Assembly (NCBI GenBank): GCA_963753905.1
Contig: CAVWDZ010000002.1
Coordinates: 62,001-126,000, forward strand
Origin: Bog-756 sp963753905
Lineage (GTDB): Bacteria; Actinomycetota; Acidimicrobiia; Acidimicrobiales; RAAP-2
Reading direction: 5' to 3'
DNA: 64,000 nucleotides
Positions 11,068 to 20,172 of the stretch are shown here, in pieces; the stretch's first letter is position 1, and every line of letters starts with the position of its first letter. Position numbers and translations under genes: made by a program. The notes under the pieces are model-generated. The model ran no database searches, had not been told where the DNA came from, and saw only the letters and a list, made by a program, of their open reading frames with translations.

Positions 11068-11485
11068 GCGGGCGACCTCCTTGTTGTTCGACTGGCGTCA
11101 CCCTACGCGGACGTTGTCGGCGAAACGGGGACCACCTTGCGTGAGGACGGCGGAAGGTTGCTCCCTACCCCCGAAGGATCGGGCGGTGCGGCGCAAGGCG
11201 CGCCTCGCCCGACCAGTTCTCCTACGGGTCGATCATGACGCTGAGCACGCGGCATCCATCCCCGTTGAACCGGGATCGTCGCCCACGAGACCGCTGTCGT
11301 CGTCGGCGCCCGCAGCTGACGGTGGCCGAGTACCGGGAGCCCGCCCGGTGGTCGTCGTGGTGACCGACGAAGGTCTTCCACGTCCCGGGCACCGCACGGA
11401 TGGTGCCGGGTCTGGGTCGACCGGGGTGGCGACCGTCACTACGTGCCCGATCGGCCGCACTGCGATCGCCACCCAGGACGGCTGA
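11068..11485. other. 418-bp intergenic stretch downstream of groEL
   Basis: No convincing gene is present; the open frames are low in complexity and lack ribosome binding sites. The part near 11050-11100 must hold the promoter and leader of the repeat protein, whose Shine-Dalgarno sequence is clear. The groEL transcript presumably ends in the other part. GC-rich inverted sequences such as the one around 11190-11215 occur, but no hairpin with a T-tract typical of a factor-independent terminator was seen. Confidence 0.5.
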
Positions 11486-13146
<1,661 letters not shown>

Positions 13147-13147
<1 letters not shown>

Positions 13148-13440
13148 TACTTGGTCACCTTGGCCAGGACGTCGCGGCTGGACAGGATGAGGAGGTCCTC
13201 GCCGTCGGTGGTGATCTCGGTGCCGCCGTACTTGGAGTACACGACGGTGTCGCCGACCTTGATGTCGAGGGGGACCAGGTCACCGGTTGCCTCGGCGCGG
13301 CGGCCGGGGCCGACGGCCAGGACTTCCCCCTGCTGGGGCTTCTCCTTGGCGGTGTCGGGGATGACAAGACCGGATGCGGTGGTCTCCTCGGATTCGCCTG
13401 GGCGGACGACGATGCGGTCGTCGAGGGGATGCAGACTCAT
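13147..13440 (-). CDS. groS: 10-kDa co-chaperonin GroES
   Basis: A 97-residue lid of the GroEL cage. It has the typical LHPLDDRIVVRPGESEETTASG start with the mobile loop, then GEVLAVGPG and KVGDTVVYSKYGGTEI. The ATG at 13440 is chosen over an upstream in-frame start because it has GGAGG 9 nt upstream and gives the normal family length. The upstream region carries a promoter and a CIRCE operator. Confidence 0.97.
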
Positions 13441-13465
13441 GTGTTCGGGCCTCCTGTGGCACGCG

Positions 13466-13492
13466 TTAGCAGTCAAGGGTTGAGAGTGCCAA
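13466..13492 (-). promoter_or_regulatory. CIRCE operator (HrcA binding site)
   Basis: On the minus strand the sequence is TTGGCACTC, nine bases, then GACTGCTAA. Each arm differs from the CIRCE consensus (TTAGCACTC-N9-GAGTGCTAA) at one position. It begins at the edge of the -10 box and ends 25 bp before the groES start, so bound HrcA would block transcription until heat shock. No hrcA gene lies in the window. Confidence 0.9.
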
Positions 13493-13519
13493 CATACCCG
13501 GCCCGATCGGGTTTGGCAA
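13491..13519 (-). promoter_or_regulatory. Promoter of groES-groEL
   Basis: The minus strand reads TTGCCA, 17 bases, TATGTT, close to the housekeeping sigma consensus. The last two bases of the -10 box are shared with the CIRCE element. Confidence 0.75.
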
Positions 13520-13557
13520 CCGGGCCGCCCGAGTGCCAGCGGTTGCCGGGGTCCGGC

Positions 13558-14583
13558 TCAGGCCGTCGAGGCCAGGCGCAGGTTCGGGTCCGCCCCGAGG
13601 GTCAGCGGGCTGGCACCGCCGTGGCGCAGCCGCCACCAGCCGGCAGCCGCCACCATCGCCGCATTGTCGGTGCAGAGCTCCCGGCCGGGCAGGAACGCCC
13701 CGATGCCGTCCTCCGCGCAGACCCGCTCGACCTCCCGCCGCAGCAGCGAGTTGGCGGCCACCCCTCCGGCCAGGCAGATGGCGCGCGCCCCCACCTCGGC
13801 GGCGCCGCGGCGGGACCGGGTCACCAGCACGTCGACGACCGCCTGCTGGAAGGATGCCGCCACGTCGGCCGTGGCTGCGCCGGGCTCCTTGCGCACCCGG
13901 TTGACCACCGCCGTCTTGAGCCCGCTGAACGAGAAGTCGTAGCCGTCACCGGGCAGCGACCGGGGGAAGGCGTAGGCGGCCGGGTCACCCTCCCCGGCGA
14001 TCCGGTCGATGGCCGGGCCCCCGGGGTACCCGAGACCGATGAACCGGGCCACCTTGTCGAAGGCCTCGCCGGCCGCGTCGTCGATCGTGCCGCCCATCAG
14101 CCGGTACCGGCCCGGGCCGGTCACCTCGAGGAGCAGGGTGTGGCCGCCGGAGACCAGCAGCACGACCAGGGGCCAGCCGAGGTCGGGCTGCTCGAGCAGC
14201 GAGGCGAACAGGTGGGCCTCCAGGTGGTTGACCCCCACCAGGGGGACCCCCCAGGCCATCGACAGCGCCTTGGCCTCGGCGAGCCCGACCAGGAGGGAGC
14301 CGATGAGACCCGGGCCGTGGGTGACCGCCACCGCCTCGATGCCGGCACCGGAGGTACCCGACCCGGCAAGCGTAAGCGCGTCGGCCAGCACCGGGGTCAG
14401 GAGCTCGACGTGGGCGCGGCCGGCGAGCTCGGGGACCACCCCGCCGTACCGGGCGTGCAGGTCGATCTGGCTGCTCACGACCGAGGAGACGATCGTCGTC
14501 CCGCCGTCGACCACCGCGGCCGCCGTCTCGTCGCACGAGGTCTCGATGCCGAGGACACGGGTGGCCGTGCCGGCGCCGGTCAC
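13558..14583 (-). CDS. tsaD: tRNA N6-adenosine threonylcarbamoyltransferase TsaD
   Basis: A 341-residue catalytic subunit for t6A37 in tRNAs reading ANN codons; it moves the threonylcarbamoyl group from its AMP ester to tRNA. ASKHA-fold motifs are GIETSCDET (12-20), the metal-binding NHLEAH (His120, His124), SGGHT (145-149) and DDAAGEAFDKVA. The GTG at 14583 overlaps the rimI stop by 4 nt (GTGA) and gives the normal family length. It is the last gene of the t6A cluster, 38 bp before the groES promoter region. Confidence 0.95.
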   Translation of the reverse strand: MTGAGTATRVLGIETSCDETAAAVVDGGTTIVSSVVSSQIDLHARYGGVVPELAGRAHVELLTPVLADALTLAGSGTSGAGIEAVAVTHGPGLIGSLLVGLAEAKALSMAWGVPLVGVNHLEAHLFASLLEQPDLGWPLVVLLVSGGHTLLLEVTGPGRYRLMGGTIDDAAGEAFDKVARFIGLGYPGGPAIDRIAGEGDPAAYAFPRSLPGDGYDFSFSGLKTAVVNRVRKEPGAATADVAASFQQAVVDVLVTRSRRGAAEVGARAICLAGGVAANSLLRREVERVCAEDGIGAFLPGRELCTDNAAMVAAAGWWRLRHGGASPLTLGADPNLRLASTA

Positions 14584-15164
14584 CGCCGCCGCTCCATCTC
14601 GAGTCCGGCGGGCAGCGAGGACTCGATCGACGCCAGTCGGCCGGCGTACTCCTCCGAGCCGATCTCCCGGACCCACATGATGAGGGCGTCGCCACCCTCG
14701 GGGTAGTAGTCGGGGCGCACCCCGACCGGCGCCAGGCCGAAGCGGCGGTAGAGGGCGAGGGCCGGCTGGTTGCCGACCCGGACCTCGAGCGTGAGGTGCC
14801 GCGCCCCGCGCTCGAGCGCGGTGCGGACCAGGTCCAGGAGGAGCACCGTGCCGAGCCGCCGTCCCTGCCAGGCGGGGGCGACCGCCACGTTGTTCACGTG
14901 CGCCTCGTCGTCGATGAACATCTGGCCGGCGTAGCCGACCAGATGGCGGCCGATCCATGCGGCGCGGTAGGCGCGCGAGGTGCGCTGGGCGAGCTCCTCC
15001 TCGAACAGCCGGCGCGACCACGGCTCCGGGAAGACCTCCTGCTCGATGCGCAGGGTCGCCCGGAGGTCCCTCGCCCGGAGGGGGGCGAGGACGACCCGAC
15101 CGGCCGGCGGGGAGGGTTCGGGCCGGTCCGCGCTGCCGGATGATCCGGGCGCGACCGTCAGCAC
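14580..15164 (-). CDS. rimI: Ribosomal protein S18-alanine N-acetyltransferase-like GNAT
   Basis: A 194-residue GNAT enzyme. The acetyl-CoA binding motif appears as VAPAWQGRRLGTVLL after NNVAV, and ALALYRRFGLAPVGVRPDYYPEGGDALIMW is the typical RimI ending. RimI acetylates the N-terminal alanine of S18 in enterobacteria; targets in actinobacteria are broader. About 25 residues at the start are an unconserved leader. The GTG at 15164 overlaps the tsaB end by 7 nt. The place between tsaB and tsaD is conserved in actinobacteria. Confidence 0.88.
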   Translation of the reverse strand: MLTVAPGSSGSADRPEPSPPAGRVVLAPLRARDLRATLRIEQEVFPEPWSRRLFEEELAQRTSRAYRAAWIGRHLVGYAGQMFIDDEAHVNNVAVAPAWQGRRLGTVLLLDLVRTALERGARHLTLEVRVGNQPALALYRRFGLAPVGVRPDYYPEGGDALIMWVREIGSEEYAGRLASIESSLPAGLEMERRR

Positions 15165-15937
15165 GGGTCGCCGACGGCGCGGACGGTGTCCCGCCGTGGC
15201 GCCCGCACCTCCCAGTTGATCCGCGCGTCGGCATGACGCCTGTACTCGGGCACCAGGTCGGCGGGAGCCAGCGGCTCCACCCCCTCCGACAGCCGGCGGG
15301 AGGCCAACCGGGCCAGGCAGGCCGGGGGAGGGGCGGCGATCCGGGCGGCAAAGCCGAGGTCGAGACCGGCGCAGGCGCCCAACAGCGCGGCGTACCGGAC
15401 GGCACCGTCACCGACCGCGACCACCGGGCCCTCGGTGACCAGGGAGCCGAGCAGCTCGGCGAGCGCCTCCGGCGTGAGCGGCTCACCGGGGTCGATGCGC
15501 GCCGGGGCCGGATCGACGGGATCGCCGGCGTCGTCGCCGACCGCGTAGACCGCGGCGAACACCTCTCCGCGCCGTGCATCGACGACCGCCACCACCCACC
15601 GCGCCCGGCCGAGGCCGGCCAGCGCGACCGCGGCGGCGGCCAGGATGTCGAGGCTGGTGACCGCGATCACGCCGAGGCCGAGTGCCTGGCCGAGTGCCTT
15701 GGCCGTCGCCACCCCCACCCGCAGACCGGTGAACAGGCCCGGGCCGACGTCGACCGCGAGGGCGTCGAGATCGCCCAGGGCGCACCCGGAGACGGCGCAG
15801 ACCTCCTCGATGGACGGGGCCAGGAGCTCGGCGTGGGCGCGGCCTCCCTCGTGGCTCCGCTCGGCCAGCCCACCGTCGTCCCGGAGCAGCGCGGCACCGA
15901 CCAGGTCGGTGGCCGTCTCGATGGCGAGGAGGGTCAT
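15158..15937 (-). CDS. tsaB: t6A synthesis protein TsaB
   Basis: A 259-residue inactive ASKHA homologue of TsaD that scaffolds the TsaB-TsaD-TsaE complex. The start LLAIETATDLVGAALL and the VDVGPGLFTGLRVGVATAKAL segment (TsaB signature GPGSFTGLRxG, with L for S here) identify it. The ATG at 15937 overlaps the tsaE stop (ATGA), which fixes the start although the frame is open further upstream. Confidence 0.92.
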   Translation of the reverse strand: MTLLAIETATDLVGAALLRDDGGLAERSHEGGRAHAELLAPSIEEVCAVSGCALGDLDALAVDVGPGLFTGLRVGVATAKALGQALGLGVIAVTSLDILAAAAVALAGLGRARWVVAVVDARRGEVFAAVYAVGDDAGDPVDPAPARIDPGEPLTPEALAELLGSLVTEGPVVAVGDGAVRYAALLGACAGLDLGFAARIAAPPPACLARLASRRLSEGVEPLAPADLVPEYRRHADARINWEVRAPRRDTVRAVGDPC

Positions 15938-16464
15938 CCCGCCCCCCGCCACGGGGCGAGCGCCTCGGTGAGCGTCGCCCACCGGCCCGCCCAGGCCCCC
16001 CCTTGGTCGGAGACGGTGACGGTGCGGCGGTCGTCGTCGCCGCCCGGCGCGAGCAGGACGGCAAGGGCGCCCCCCCCGAGGACCGGCCCGGCGACGTCCC
16101 CCCACTCGACGAGGGCCACACCGGCATCCTCCACCAGCTCCGCGAGACCGAGGTCCTCGATCTCGCGGAGCCCGTCGAGGCGGTAGACGTCGGCGTGCAG
16201 CATCGTCCGCACCCCCGGCGGGCCAGCCTCGACCGGGTACTGCCGGAGGAGGGTGAAGGTGGGACTGGTGATCGGGTCGGCGATCCCGAGGGCCCGCCCG
16301 AACCCCTGGACGAAGGTGGTCTTCCCGGCACCGAGGTCGCCGGCCAGCAGGACGAGGTCGCCGGCCCGGCAGTGCTCGGCCAGGGCCCCGGCCAGGGCCC
16401 GCGTCTGGTCCGCCGACGACGTGGTCAGGATCAGCGGACGAACCGTCGGGGCGGTCCGGGTCAC
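15934..16464 (-). CDS. tsaE: t6A synthesis ATPase TsaE
   Basis: A 176-residue P-loop ATPase that drives turnover of the TsaBD complex. Walker A GDLGAGKT is at 42-49, followed by FVQGFGRALGI, the SPTFTLL switch (about 67-73), HADVYRL and the VEWGD segment. The GTG at 16464 overlaps the stop of the uracil-DNA glycosylase gene by 4 nt (GTGA). Confidence 0.93.
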   Translation of the reverse strand: MTRTAPTVRPLILTTSSADQTRALAGALAEHCRAGDLVLLAGDLGAGKTTFVQGFGRALGIADPITSPTFTLLRQYPVEAGPPGVRTMLHADVYRLDGLREIEDLGLAELVEDAGVALVEWGDVAGPVLGGGALAVLLAPGGDDDRRTVTVSDQGGAWAGRWATLTEALAPWRGAG

Positions 16465-17030
16465 GCCCCTGCCCCGAGCAGCTGTTTGGCCCGGATGAGA
16501 TCGGCGCGCATCTGGGCCACCACGACGCCGCCCGAGCGCAGCGCGGCAGCCGGGTGGAAGGTGGGCACGAGCTGTAGTGACCCGAGTGGGTAGGAGGCAC
16601 CCCGCATGGTCGTGATGCCCTTGTCGGTGCCGAGCATGAGCTTGGTCGCGAAGTTCCCGAGGGTGACCACCACCTTCGGGGAGATGTGCTCGATCTGCGC
16701 CTCGAGCCACGGCCGGCACGCGGCGATCTCGTCGGGCCGCGGATCGCGGTTGTCCGGAGGCCGGCACTTGATCACGTTGGCGATGTAGACCTGGCTCCGG
16801 TCGATGCCGAGCTCCTCGGCGAGCAGCCGGTCGAGCAGGCGACCCGAGCGTCCGACGAACGGCTCCCCCTGCAGGTCCTCGTCCCGGCCAGGGGCCTCGC
16901 CCACGAACATGAGGTCGGCGGAAGGGTCCCCAACCCCGAACACGACCTGCGTGCGCGTCCCGGACAACGGGCAGCGGGTGCACCCCGAGGCCTCCGCGGC
17001 GAGCTCCTGGAGTTCGGTGCCCGGGGCCAC
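16461..17030 (-). CDS. Uracil-DNA glycosylase, family 4 ([4Fe-4S])
   Basis: A 189-residue enzyme that removes uracil from deaminated DNA. The active-site motif GEAPG is at 44-48. Four cysteines (17, 20, 89, 105) have the spacing that binds the iron-sulfur cluster of this family, and VPTFHPAAALR is the C-terminal active-site motif. The GTG at 17030 is the chosen start; its ribosome binding site is weak. It lies between alr and the tsa genes, overlapping tsaE, although it has no role in cell-wall or t6A synthesis; its expression is probably tied to the growth operon. Organisms with this enzyme are often thermophilic or high in GC. Confidence 0.92.
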   Translation of the reverse strand: MAPGTELQELAAEASGCTRCPLSGTRTQVVFGVGDPSADLMFVGEAPGRDEDLQGEPFVGRSGRLLDRLLAEELGIDRSQVYIANVIKCRPPDNRDPRPDEIAACRPWLEAQIEHISPKVVVTLGNFATKLMLGTDKGITTMRGASYPLGSLQLVPTFHPAAALRSGGVVVAQMRADLIRAKQLLGAGA

Positions 17031-17106
17031 CGGCGCATCGTACCGCCCGCCCTGTGCGTGCCACCCCGCGGGCCGATCGGCCCGGCGGGCTGTGGGTCGG
17101 CGATGT

Positions 17107-18282
17107 TCAGCCGCCGGGACCGCCGCCCGGGAGCCGTGGCACCCGGGGGCCGATCGCGCAGAGCACCTCGTAGCTGATGGTCCCGAGCAGTCCGGCCCAT
17201 TCGTCCGCGCTGACCTCCTGGTCGCCCTGGGGGCCGAGCAGCACCACCTCGTCGCCGACCTCGACGGGGAGCGCGCCCACCGGACCGCAGTCGATCATGA
17301 TCTGGTCCATGGTGACCGTGCCCGCCAGCGGGCGTCGCACCCCGCGCACCAGCACCTCGACCCCCGCCTCGAACAGCCGGCGGGGCACGCCGTCCGCGTA
17401 GCCGATGGGTGCGGTCGCCACCGTCGAGCGCTCGGCGAGCGCCCGGCGGCGGCCGTAGGAGGGGCGCTCTCCGGCCGCGAGGTCGAACAGGTGGGTGACC
17501 CTCGTGCGGAGGGAGAGGACCGGGCGCAGTCGTCTGCCTCCGGCTGACCGGCTGAGCTCGTCGTCGAGGGCGGGGGTCGGGGCCACCCCGTAGAGCGCGA
17601 TGCCGCACCGGACCAGGTCGCGTCGCGCGGGCGGCCACCCGATGGCGCCGGCGGAGTTGGCCACATGGGTGAGGGGCGGCTGGTGGCCGGACGCGGCCAG
17701 CGCGGCGAGCGCCTCGGAGAACCGGTCGAGTTGGAGGTCGGTGAAGGCTCGGTCGTCGGCGCCCGCGCCGTCGGCCACCGCGAGATGGGTCCAGGCCGCG
17801 CCCAACCGGAGGACCGGGTCCGCGGCGATGCGGTCGGCCAGCGCGACCAGACCGGCGCAGTCGGTGCCGACCCGGTGCATCCCGGTGTCGACCTTGAGGT
17901 GGACGTCGACCGGTCCGACCCCGGCACCGGCGGCGGTCCGGGCGAGGCCGGCAAGCCCCTCGGGCGTGTAGACGGTCGGGACGAGCCGACGGGCGACGGC
18001 CTCGGCCATCGCCTCGACCGGCGGTTCGGAGAGCAGCAGGACGGGCGCGTCGATGCCGGCCTCACGCAGCACCACCCCCTCCTCGACCAGTGCCACGGCC
18101 AGCCAGGTCGCCCCTCCGGCGAGGGCCGCCCGGGCGACCGGAACGGCCCCGTGACCGTAGGCGTCGGCCTTGACCACCGCGCAGAGCGCCGCAGGGCCGG
18201 CCACCCCGGCCAGCAGGGTCGCGTTGGCGGTCACCGCGTCCAGATCGATGTCGGCCCATGCCGGACGCCACCGCTCACCCAC
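17107..18282 (-). CDS. alr: Alanine racemase
   Basis: A 391-residue PLP enzyme that makes D-alanine for peptidoglycan. The PLP lysine is K38 in VVKADAYGHG. The second-domain YADGVPR motif, the tyrosine-bearing PSYGRRR region and GTVTMDQIMIDCG are present. The GTG at 18282 overlaps the end of nnr by 8 nt. The order acpS, nnr, alr is usual in actinobacteria. Confidence 0.95.
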   Translation of the reverse strand: MGERWRPAWADIDLDAVTANATLLAGVAGPAALCAVVKADAYGHGAVPVARAALAGGATWLAVALVEEGVVLREAGIDAPVLLLSEPPVEAMAEAVARRLVPTVYTPEGLAGLARTAAGAGVGPVDVHLKVDTGMHRVGTDCAGLVALADRIAADPVLRLGAAWTHLAVADGAGADDRAFTDLQLDRFSEALAALAASGHQPPLTHVANSAGAIGWPPARRDLVRCGIALYGVAPTPALDDELSRSAGGRRLRPVLSLRTRVTHLFDLAAGERPSYGRRRALAERSTVATAPIGYADGVPRRLFEAGVEVLVRGVRRPLAGTVTMDQIMIDCGPVGALPVEVGDEVVLLGPQGDQEVSADEWAGLLGTISYEVLCAIGPRVPRLPGGGPGG

Positions 18283-19675
18283 CGCGGATGCCCCGTTCCC
18301 GGTGGGCGGCCGGGCCGCGCCCGCCGAGCACCCGGGCCACCAGCTCGGGGAGATCGGAGGCGATCAGGCCGCTTCCGCCTCCGAGCTGCCCGGCCCGACC
18401 GTGGACGTGTGCCCCGAGGGCGGCGGCCTCGAGGGGAGCCACGCCACGGGCCACCAGCGCGCCAATGACCCCGCTCAGCACGTCGCCGGTGCCTGCCGTC
18501 GCGAGGGCCGGGGTGCCCGAACGCCCGAGGAGGACCCGGCCCGAGGGTGCGGCCACCGCGGTGGTCCCACCCTTCAGGAGGGCCACCGCGCCGCTCGCCG
18601 AGGCCAGACGGCGCGCCCCGGCGATGCGGTCCGGGCCGGGTCGCTCGCCGGTCAGCTGCCCGTACTCGCCGTCGTGGGGGGTGAGGACGACCGGGGCACG
18701 CGCCGCGAGCGGCCGGTCGATCGGACCGAGCGCGGCCAACCCGTCTGCGTCGACCAGGACCGGCACCGGCGACTCGGCCACCAGTCGACGGACCTCCGCA
18801 GCGGTGTCCGGGGCACGGCCGATGCCCGGGCCGACCACCACCGACCGGCAGCGCGCGGCCTGCTCCAACGCGGCGGTGGCCCATCCGACCGCCGGCAGTG
18901 CCACTCCGACCGCCTCGGCGGAAGGGCTGGACGCGAGGTCGGCGCCGGGAACCCCGAGCCGGACCATCCCGGCCCCCGCCCGGTAGGCGCCACGGGCACA
19001 GAGGGCGGCTGCCCCGGTCATGCCCGGTGAGCCGGCCACCACCAGGACGGCGGCGGACCACTTGTTGCCGTGGACGTCGCGGGGCGGGACCAGCGCGCCC
19101 ACGTCGTCGTCCTCGAGCACGGCGATCGAGGCGCTCCCGGTCGCCAGACCGATGTCGACCACGATGACCGCTCCGGCCAGCCGCTCGCCGTCACCCTGGA
19201 CCAGACCGGGCTTGAGCGCCACGAAGGTCACCGTTCGGGTGGCCGCCAGTGGCCGGCCCTGCGCCATGCCCGTGTCGCCGTCCACCCCCGAGGGGATGTC
19301 GACCGCCAGCACCGGGGTGCCGGCGGCCACCTCGGGCGACTCGTAGCTCCCCCGGAAGCCGGTCCCGAAGGCGGCGTCCACCACCAGGTCCACCCTCGGG
19401 CCGACAGCGCCGATGCGGTCCAGCTCGCCCGGCGCCACCAGGCGGACCCGGGCCCCGCGGGCGGCCAGGAGGCGGGCCGCGACCCGGCCGTCGGCCCCGT
19501 TGTTGCCCTTCCCGGCGATGACCACCGCCCGCCGGCCGTAGGCGCCGCCGAGCAGGTCGAGCGCGGCCCCGGCCACCGCGGTGCCCGCGCGCCCGACGAG
19601 CTCGCCGACCGGGGTCGAGGCCAGGGCGCCGGCGTCCACCGCCTGCATCTCGGCGATGGTGAGCACCGGTTGCAT
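18275..19675 (-). CDS. nnr: Bifunctional NAD(P)HX epimerase / ADP-dependent dehydratase
   Basis: A 466-residue repair fusion. The N-terminal epimerase (YjeF_N) shows GKGNNGADGRVAARLL (about 55-70) and VDAAFGTGFRG. The C-terminal ribokinase-like dehydratase has VLVDADGLAAL, LTPHDGEYGQLTG and the AGTGDVLSG anion hole. Together they restore hydrated NADH and NADPH. The ATG at 19675 lies 11 bp after the acpS stop; the open frame upstream is a shadow of acpS. No strong Shine-Dalgarno sequence is seen. Confidence 0.93.
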   Translation of the reverse strand: MQPVLTIAEMQAVDAGALASTPVGELVGRAGTAVAGAALDLLGGAYGRRAVVIAGKGNNGADGRVAARLLAARGARVRLVAPGELDRIGAVGPRVDLVVDAAFGTGFRGSYESPEVAAGTPVLAVDIPSGVDGDTGMAQGRPLAATRTVTFVALKPGLVQGDGERLAGAVIVVDIGLATGSASIAVLEDDDVGALVPPRDVHGNKWSAAVLVVAGSPGMTGAAALCARGAYRAGAGMVRLGVPGADLASSPSAEAVGVALPAVGWATAALEQAARCRSVVVGPGIGRAPDTAAEVRRLVAESPVPVLVDADGLAALGPIDRPLAARAPVVLTPHDGEYGQLTGERPGPDRIAGARRLASASGAVALLKGGTTAVAAPSGRVLLGRSGTPALATAGTGDVLSGVIGALVARGVAPLEAAALGAHVHGRAGQLGGGSGLIASDLPELVARVLGGRGPAAHRERGIRGG

Positions 19676-19686
19676 CGAGGTGGACG

Positions 19687-20172
19687 CTACGACGTCTGCG
19701 GGTGGTCGGCGCGACCCGGACCGAAGACCGCCACCGCCACCGCCACCGCCACAAGATCGGTGTGGGTGAGGGAGAGGTGCCAGCCCGACACACCCGCCCG
19801 TCCCGCACGGGCTGCTGCCGAGCCGTGGAGGACGAGGAACGGTGCGTCGAGTCCCTCGCGGACCACCTCGACCTCGGCGAACCGGAATGCACCGAGTCCC
19901 ACGCCGAGCGCTTTGAGCACCGCCTCCTTGGCGGCGAACCGGGTGGCCAACCGGGGCACCGGGTCGGCGGCAGCAGCCGCGTACGCACGCTCCGCGTCGG
20001 TGAAGAGACGGCCCGCCAGTCGCGGCCGCCGGCCGAGCAGCGCCCGGAACCGCTCGAGGTCCACCGCGTCGATGCCGATCCCGGACACCCCCCCGGACGC
20101 CCGGCATACGGTGCCGAGGGCCGTTCCCCCGGCCACGGCGTCGAGCGCGGCGGCGAGGTCGTGGCCGCTCAC
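19687..20172 (-). CDS. acpS: Holo-[acyl-carrier-protein] synthase
   Basis: Transfers phosphopantetheine from CoA to acyl carrier protein. GIGIDAVDLERF holds the metal-binding Asp and RFAAKEAVLKALG the catalytic Glu/Lys; SGWHLSLTHTD closes the fold. The start is uncertain. The GTG at 20172 overlaps the glmS stop (GTGA) and gives 161 residues with a 28-residue leader, while a GTG at 20088 gives 133 residues, nearer the usual 120-130. The overlap matches the local pattern, so the longer form is listed. Confidence 0.9.
   Translation of the reverse strand: MSGHDLAAALDAVAGGTALGTVCRASGGVSGIGIDAVDLERFRALLGRRPRLAGRLFTDAERAYAAAAADPVPRLATRFAAKEAVLKALGVGLGAFRFAEVEVVREGLDAPFLVLHGSAAARAGRAGVSGWHLSLTHTDLVAVAVAVAVFGPGRADHPQTS

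Noticed and set aside
11103..11472. Small minus-strand open frames downstream of groEL
   Set aside because: Low complexity, no ribosome binding site and no family resemblance.
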